In this document: piece by piece, positions 47,639 to 51,607 of the stretch
How the letters are laid out: each line of letters opens with the position of its first letter
Position numbering within the stretch: position 1 is the first letter of the stretch
Source of the DNA: Salinicola aestuarinus
GTDB taxonomy: Bacteria; Pseudomonadota; Gammaproteobacteria; Pseudomonadales; Halomonadaceae
Assembly: GCF_003206645.1 (NCBI RefSeq)
Contig: NZ_PZJP01000005.1
Span: 177,227-228,833 of the forward strand
Length of the DNA: 51,607 bases
Direction: 5' to 3'
Translations under genes and position numbers: made by a program
Notes under the pieces: generated by a model
What the model was told of the DNA's origin: nothing
Database searches by the model: none
The model's input: the letters and a program-made list of their open reading frames with translations, nothing else

Positions 47639-47655
47639 TTGGTCCGGTTATTGCT
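47639..47655 (+). promoter_or_regulatory. Candidate sigma54 promoter of the H-NOX/response-regulator operon
   Basis: TTGGTCCG-N4-TTGCT, 11 of 13 consensus positions. The -12 half is perfect and the GG-N10-GC spacing exact. The predicted start is near 47666, 39 nt before the H-NOX ATG. The palindrome array lies 84-127 bp upstream. Confidence 0.62.
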
Positions 47656-47704
47656 TTGTCTTAATACAAGGGCGATTTCACGACCCGCGAGCGAGGCAAC
47701 ACTC

Positions 47705-48256
47705 ATGAAAGGCGTCATATTCGTCGAGTTAATGAACTTTATGGATGAGCAGTTTGGCGGTGAGTTTACCGAGCGTGTCGTCGATGAAGTCGCCCTGCCC
47801 AACAACGCGGCCTTTACCTCCGTAGGTAATTATCCCAGCGTTCAGGCGGCCGACATGGTAGCGACGGCTGCACGACTCGCCGACGCCGATGCTGCCGATC
47901 TTTGCGAGCGCTTCGGTCTGTATCTCTTTCAGCGATTCGAGGTTCGCTTCCCGCATCTTTTGACGCGCTATCAGAGCGCCCGCGAACTGCTGGATCATGT
48001 CCAGAGCCACATCCATGAGGAGGTCAAGGTGATCTACCCCGGCGCGACGCCGCCGGAAGTGGTCACCCATGAGGGACCCGAAGGGTATGTGGTTATTTAT
48101 CGATCGCACCGTGCCTTCGCCCACATCGCCTATGGTCTGGTTCAACAGTGCATTACGTTCTACGGTGACAACAGTACGGTTCACTGGTGTGAGGGAGGCA
48201 CGGCGCACGCGGCGCGTTTCATCATCAAGCCTCATTCGGAAAGCGACCCATCATGA
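47705..48256 (+). CDS. hnoX: H-NOX heme nitric-oxide/oxygen-binding sensor
   Basis: 183 residues, a stand-alone H-NOX domain. It starts MKGVIFVELMNFMDEQFG as in the family. The proximal heme ligand is His104 (SHIHEEVKVIYPG), aligning with His103 of the Shewanella oneidensis protein, and the heme-propionate motif Y-x-S-x-R is at 132-136 (YRSHR). Stand-alone bacterial H-NOX proteins bind NO tightly and control a partner kinase or cyclic-di-GMP enzyme. The ATG at 47705 has GAGG 8 nt upstream; longer upstream in-frame sequence is outside the domain. It overlaps the sigma54 regulator gene by 4 nt (ATGA). Confidence 0.93.
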   Translation: MKGVIFVELMNFMDEQFGGEFTERVVDEVALPNNAAFTSVGNYPSVQAADMVATAARLADADAADLCERFGLYLFQRFEVRFPHLLTRYQSARELLDHVQSHIHEEVKVIYPGATPPEVVTHEGPEGYVVIYRSHRAFAHIAYGLVQQCITFYGDNSTVHWCEGGTAHAARFIIKPHSESDPS

Positions 48257-49701
48257 GCGAAAAGACGCATGTTCTTATTGTCGAAGATACCCTGTCACTG
48301 GCGTTGACCTACGCCAGCCAGCTCGAGGCGGCAGGATGCGTGGTCGAGCTGGCGGGGAGCGGTGCCGACGCTCAGCAACAGCTGGCATCTCGTCACGGTG
48401 GCCAGGCTTTCGATGTCATCCTGCTCGATCTCGGGTTGCCTGACACCGATGGTCTGGAACTCATGGCATCGACGCCGGAGATGACCGAGCAGACGAGCAC
48501 CGTGGTGATTACGGCGGATGGCTCGATCAATCGCGCCATCAATGCCATGCGCCTCGGCGCCTATGATTTTCTGGTCAAGCCCGTAGCGCCCGAGCGGCTG
48601 GTCACGACCGTGGATCGAGCCGGCGAGCGACGTCGACTCGAGAACGAGCTGGTGCTTGCCAGGCAGGTTCAGCGCCGCGAGTCGTTTCAAGGCTTCATCG
48701 GCGCATCCGATGCCATGCAGGTCGTCTATCGAGCGATCGAGAATGTCGCCAATTCCAAGGCGACCGTGTTCGTGACCGGCGAGAGTGGCACCGGCAAGGA
48801 AGTGACGGCGGAAGCCATCCATAATGTCAGCCAACGCCGCGAGGGGCGCTTCGTCGCGATCAACTGCGGTGCCATTCCCGAAAACCTTCTCGAGTCTGAG
48901 CTGTTCGGTCATGTCAAAGGCGCGTTCACGGGCGCGCTGGAACATCGCACGGGGGCTGCCAAGGAGGCCAGCGGCGGCACGCTCTTTCTGGATGAGATCT
49001 GCGAGATGGAGCTGAAGCTGCAGGTCAAACTGCTGCGCTTTCTTCAGACCGGCATGATTCAGCCGGTGGGGAGTAGCCGAGCCGTACCGGTGGACGTGCG
49101 CGTGATCTGTGCCACCAATCGTGATCCCCTGGTTGAAATGCAGGCGGGACGCTTTCGTGAAGACCTGTTCTACCGCTTGTCGGTACTCCCTATCGAGTTG
49201 CCGCCGCTGCGTGAGCGCGATGATGACGTTGTGCTGCTGGCGCAAGGGTTCGTCGACCGCTTTTCGGCAGAGGAGAACAAGTCTTTCGAGCCGCTGGGCG
49301 AAGCCGTGCTCACCCTGTTGCGCCGCCACCGCTGGCCGGGTAACGTCCGCGAGCTGCAGAACGAGGTGCGACGCGCCGTCGTCATGAGCGCCGGGCCGAC
49401 GCTGTCGCTGGAGACTCTCAATGTCACGACGTCGGCGTCACCGCCAGGTTACCGGACGGCCGAGGCGAATCCGGCTCTGGATAGTGCGCCGAGCCCAAGT
49501 GGGGACGATGAGTCGCTGGCGGGACTCTCGTTTCAGGGGCTGACGCTGGAGCAGATCGAAAAGATGGCGATCGAGAACGCGATCGCCAGAAACAATGGCA
49601 GCATACCGGGGGCGGCGAGAGATCTGGCAGTGAGCCCCTCGACGCTATACCGCAAGCTGGAAAAATGGTCTGTCGGCGGGGCCACATCGTCACTCTCGTG
49701 A
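48253..49701 (+). CDS. NtrC-family sigma54-dependent response regulator
   Basis: 482 residues with three domains. The receiver occupies 5-120 (acidic pair Glu11/Asp12, phospho-Asp59 in ILLDLGLPD, Lys109). The AAA+ domain spans about 145-380 (Walker A GESGTGKE 176-183, sigma54-contact loop GAFTGA 223-228, LFLDEI Walker B). A Fis-type helix-turn-helix is at about 435-475 (NNGSIPGAARDLAVSPSTLYRKL). The intact GAFTGA means a true sigma54 activator. Co-translated with H-NOX and lying inside the exopolysaccharide locus, it is the likely binder of the TTGC-N5-GCAA palindromes. No cognate kinase adjoins it; the nearest is the degenerate hybrid kinase at 35074-37212. Confidence 0.95.
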   Translation: MSEKTHVLIVEDTLSLALTYASQLEAAGCVVELAGSGADAQQQLASRHGGQAFDVILLDLGLPDTDGLELMASTPEMTEQTSTVVITADGSINRAINAMRLGAYDFLVKPVAPERLVTTVDRAGERRRLENELVLARQVQRRESFQGFIGASDAMQVVYRAIENVANSKATVFVTGESGTGKEVTAEAIHNVSQRREGRFVAINCGAIPENLLESELFGHVKGAFTGALEHRTGAAKEASGGTLFLDEICEMELKLQVKLLRFLQTGMIQPVGSSRAVPVDVRVICATNRDPLVEMQAGRFREDLFYRLSVLPIELPPLRERDDDVVLLAQGFVDRFSAEENKSFEPLGEAVLTLLRRHRWPGNVRELQNEVRRAVVMSAGPTLSLETLNVTTSASPPGYRTAEANPALDSAPSPSGDDESLAGLSFQGLTLEQIEKMAIENAIARNNGSIPGAARDLAVSPSTLYRKLEKWSVGGATSSLS

Positions 49702-49783
49702 CAGGTGCAACGATGCGCCGCACGAGAACGTGAGGTGGCCCACGTTACCGCCAGTACTTGAAAGCCCCCGACTGGAGGCAGGA

Positions 49784-50773
49784 ATGTCCGCACGAAACGT
49801 ACTGGTTGTCGGTGGCGCCGGGTATATCGGCTCTCATATGGTTGATCACCTGGTCCGTGCCGGCTATGCCGTCACGGTGCTCGACAATTTGTCGACGGGA
49901 CATGCCGATGCCGTGCTGAACGCCGAACTCGTCGTCGGCGATCTGGGAGAACCCGACACGCTCGACCGGCTCTTTACCGCACACACCTTCGATGCCGTCA
50001 TGCATTTTGCGGCGTTAACGGAGGTGGGGGCGTCCGTCAAGGACCCCGAGGCGTATTACGACAACAACGTGGCCAAGACACTCCGATTGCTGGCGGCGAT
50101 GCGCCGTCATGGCGTGGAGCGCTTCATCTTCTCCTCGACGGCAGCCGTTTACGGTGACTCCATTCCCGGTCTGATCCGGGAAAGTGATATCGGCAGCCCC
50201 ATCAACCCCTACGGTTGGACGAAGAGAATCATCGAGCAGGTCCTGCGTGACTACTCGCGCAGCTACGGGCTTCGCTCAGTGGTTTTTCGCTACTTCAATG
50301 CCGCGGGTGCCGATCCCGAGGGGCAGCTGGGCGAGCGTCATGATCCCGAGACGCACGTCATCCCACTCTTGCTGCAGGCGGCTTCCGGGCGCCGACAAAC
50401 CTTCACCATCTTCGGTGACGACTACCCGACGCCGGATGGCTCCTGTGTCAGGGATTTCGTCCATGTCGCAGACCTGTGTCGCGCTCACCGGTTGGGGCTG
50501 GAGCGTCTGCTGCGCGGCGAATCGGGTGACGTCTTCAATCTCGGCAGCGGTGTCGGCTATAGCGTCCGAGAGGTCATCGAGTCCACCAAGCGAGTGACGG
50601 GGCGCGATTTCGCGGTCAACAGTGCATCACGGCGGCCGGGCGATCCGGCGTATCTCGTGGCCGATGTCGCCAAGGTCGAGCAAGCCCTGGGATGGCAGCC
50701 GGCGTATTCGCTGGATGAGATGGTGGCGCATGCCTGGCGCTTTGAAACCGACACGCACGGTTCATCAACTTGA
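49784..50773 (+). CDS. galE: GalE, UDP-glucose 4-epimerase
   Basis: 329 residues, extended SDR. NAD motif GGAGYIG at 10-16, FSSTAAVYG near 116-124 with the catalytic Ser, Tyr143 and Lys147 (YGWTK), and the FRYFNAAGADPEGQLGE block of GalE. It interconverts UDP-glucose and UDP-galactose, supplying donor sugar for the exopolysaccharide. GGAGG at 49774-49778 supports ATG 49784. It begins 82 nt after the sigma54 regulator and could be the last gene of that operon. Confidence 0.94.
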   Translation: MSARNVLVVGGAGYIGSHMVDHLVRAGYAVTVLDNLSTGHADAVLNAELVVGDLGEPDTLDRLFTAHTFDAVMHFAALTEVGASVKDPEAYYDNNVAKTLRLLAAMRRHGVERFIFSSTAAVYGDSIPGLIRESDIGSPINPYGWTKRIIEQVLRDYSRSYGLRSVVFRYFNAAGADPEGQLGERHDPETHVIPLLLQAASGRRQTFTIFGDDYPTPDGSCVRDFVHVADLCRAHRLGLERLLRGESGDVFNLGSGVGYSVREVIESTKRVTGRDFAVNSASRRPGDPAYLVADVAKVEQALGWQPAYSLDEMVAHAWRFETDTHGSST

Positions 50774-50913
50774 AAAGGGCGAGGGCTGTCGCCGTTGCCT
50801 ACGCCTGCTGCTGAGCGCGGATTGCCGGGCCGGATGCCGGACCCACGCGTCCCCAGTTTTCTCCTACGCTGAATGACGTCGTTACTGACTCAATAGGTTT
50901 AGGGAGAAAACTC

Positions 50914-51549
50914 ATGAATCGCACGATGACCACGCTGGGCGTCACCACGCTTGTCGGCCTGATGAGCAGCGGCGCCGTGTTGGCGGCCGAGCAGCCCGAG
51001 ACGAACGACATCGCCGAGGTGCCGGCCGGGACCTACGACCTCGACGGCTCGCACTCCAAGATTACCTGGGCCGTGGACCACTACGGTTTCTCCACCTATC
51101 AGGGGCAGTTCACCGGCATCACCGGGACGCTGACGCTCGCTGAGGACCCGGCCCAGAGCGAGCTGAACATCGAGATTCCGCTCGACCAGGTGGTCACCGG
51201 CGGGGCCCTGGACGACCACCTCGCCAGCGACGACTTCTTCGACGTTGATGAGAACCCGACTGCCACCTTCCGCTCGACCCAGATTGCGCTGGACGACGAC
51301 AACGAGGCGACCATTGAAGGCGAGCTGACCTTCAACGGCCAGACTCACCCGTTGACGCTGGAGGCTGATTTCAATCAAGCCGCCGTCTACCCCTTCGACA
51401 AGAACTACCGTCTCGGTTTCGATGGTGAGGCCGAGATGATGCGCAGCGACTGGGGCCTCGACTATCTGCTGCCGGAAGGCGACAGCGTCATGGGCATCAG
51501 CGATGAGGTCGAGCTAGAGATCGAAGCGGAGTTCACGCCGCAGGGTTGA
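50914..51549 (+). CDS. Periplasmic YceI-family lipocalin-like protein
   Basis: 211 residues. The signal peptide ends SGAVLAAE (about residue 25). The YceI domain starts with YDLDGSHSKITWAVDHYGFSTYQGQF and includes SDDFFDVDENPTATFRST, the strongest family marker. YceI proteins bind long isoprenoid or fatty amide molecules in a beta-barrel, and some respond to base or osmotic stress. AGGGAG at 50901-50906 supports the start. It is not obviously part of the exopolysaccharide unit. Confidence 0.92.
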   Translation: MNRTMTTLGVTTLVGLMSSGAVLAAEQPETNDIAEVPAGTYDLDGSHSKITWAVDHYGFSTYQGQFTGITGTLTLAEDPAQSELNIEIPLDQVVTGGALDDHLASDDFFDVDENPTATFRSTQIALDDDNEATIEGELTFNGQTHPLTLEADFNQAAVYPFDKNYRLGFDGEAEMMRSDWGLDYLLPEGDSVMGISDEVELEIEAEFTPQG

Positions 51550-51607
51550 TCAACGGCGTCGGGAGTCGATCTCGGCCACCCGCGGCAGACCGACAGCACG
51601 GCGGGGC

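Noticed and set aside
49720..49783. TGGCCCACG-like -24 element before galE
   Set aside because: The spacing to the next GC is one base too long for sigma54, and galE may simply be read from the upstream operon.

Overview
The window is gene-dense, GC-rich DNA from a gammaproteobacterium. The best guess is a moderately halophilic Halomonadaceae/Oceanospirillales relative (Halomonas, Salinicola or Kushneria type). This rests on the Pseudomonas/Halomonas-like block bepA-tusA-perM-bcp-dapA-bamC-MBL-purC, the two-subunit arginine succinyltransferase (aruF/aruG type), a pqqABCDE operon and a betaine-homocysteine methyltransferase-like gene. The taxonomic call is inference from gene content. No insertion sequence, phage gene or CRISPR array was seen.

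Layout. 1-4.4 kb: small monooxygenase, YbjN-like protein, RadD helicase and two zinc-ribbon membrane proteins. 4.5-7.8 kb: pqqABCDE, tightly overlapped. 7.8-10.5 kb: scpA-scpB-rluB. 10.6-10.9 kb: three identical tRNA-Lys(TTT) genes behind a stable-RNA-type promoter. 11-12.3 kb: serine hydrolase. 12.3-19.9 kb: the conserved bepA...purC block, with gcvR absent from its usual place between bcp and dapA. 20-24.8 kb: cyclophilin, trmO, a metal-site-degenerate acireductone dioxygenase-like protein, a GNAT protein, a BHMT-like enzyme and an HxlR regulator. 24.8-27 kb: a fabF-type synthase and an SDR. 27.3-33.6 kb: the arginine succinyltransferase operon astC-aruF-aruG-astD-astB, without astE. 33.6-34.8 kb: MFS transporter.

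The most interesting part is 35-50.8 kb. It holds a complete Wzx/Wzy-type exopolysaccharide locus: a TagA-polyprenyl-P sugar transferase fusion, Wzx, three glycosyltransferases, an OPX/Wza lipoprotein, a Wzz/GumC-like co-polymerase, a Wzy-like polymerase and GalE. At one end is a hybrid sensor kinase whose ATP-binding domain looks dead while its His-Asp-His relay residues remain. At the other end an H-NOX (heme nitric-oxide sensor) gene overlaps by 4 nt an NtrC-type sigma54 response regulator with an intact GAFTGA motif. Five divergent transcription units in this locus each have a candidate -24/-12 (sigma54) promoter. Each promoter lies 84-141 bp from one to three copies of a palindrome, TTGC-N5-GCAA (three perfect copies, several imperfect). 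The proposed model is a self-contained NO-responsive, sigma54-driven exopolysaccharide regulon whose activator also controls its own H-NOX operon. The palindromes and promoter matches are read directly from the sequence; the regulatory wiring is inference.

Other points of note: TTG start codons overlapping the preceding stop (TTGA) at both pqqA/pqqB and pqqB/pqqC; a Bcp without the second active-site Cys; a 42-bp tandem duplication over the 3' end of the BHMT-like gene; and a perfect 15-bp palindrome over the start codon of the HxlR regulator.
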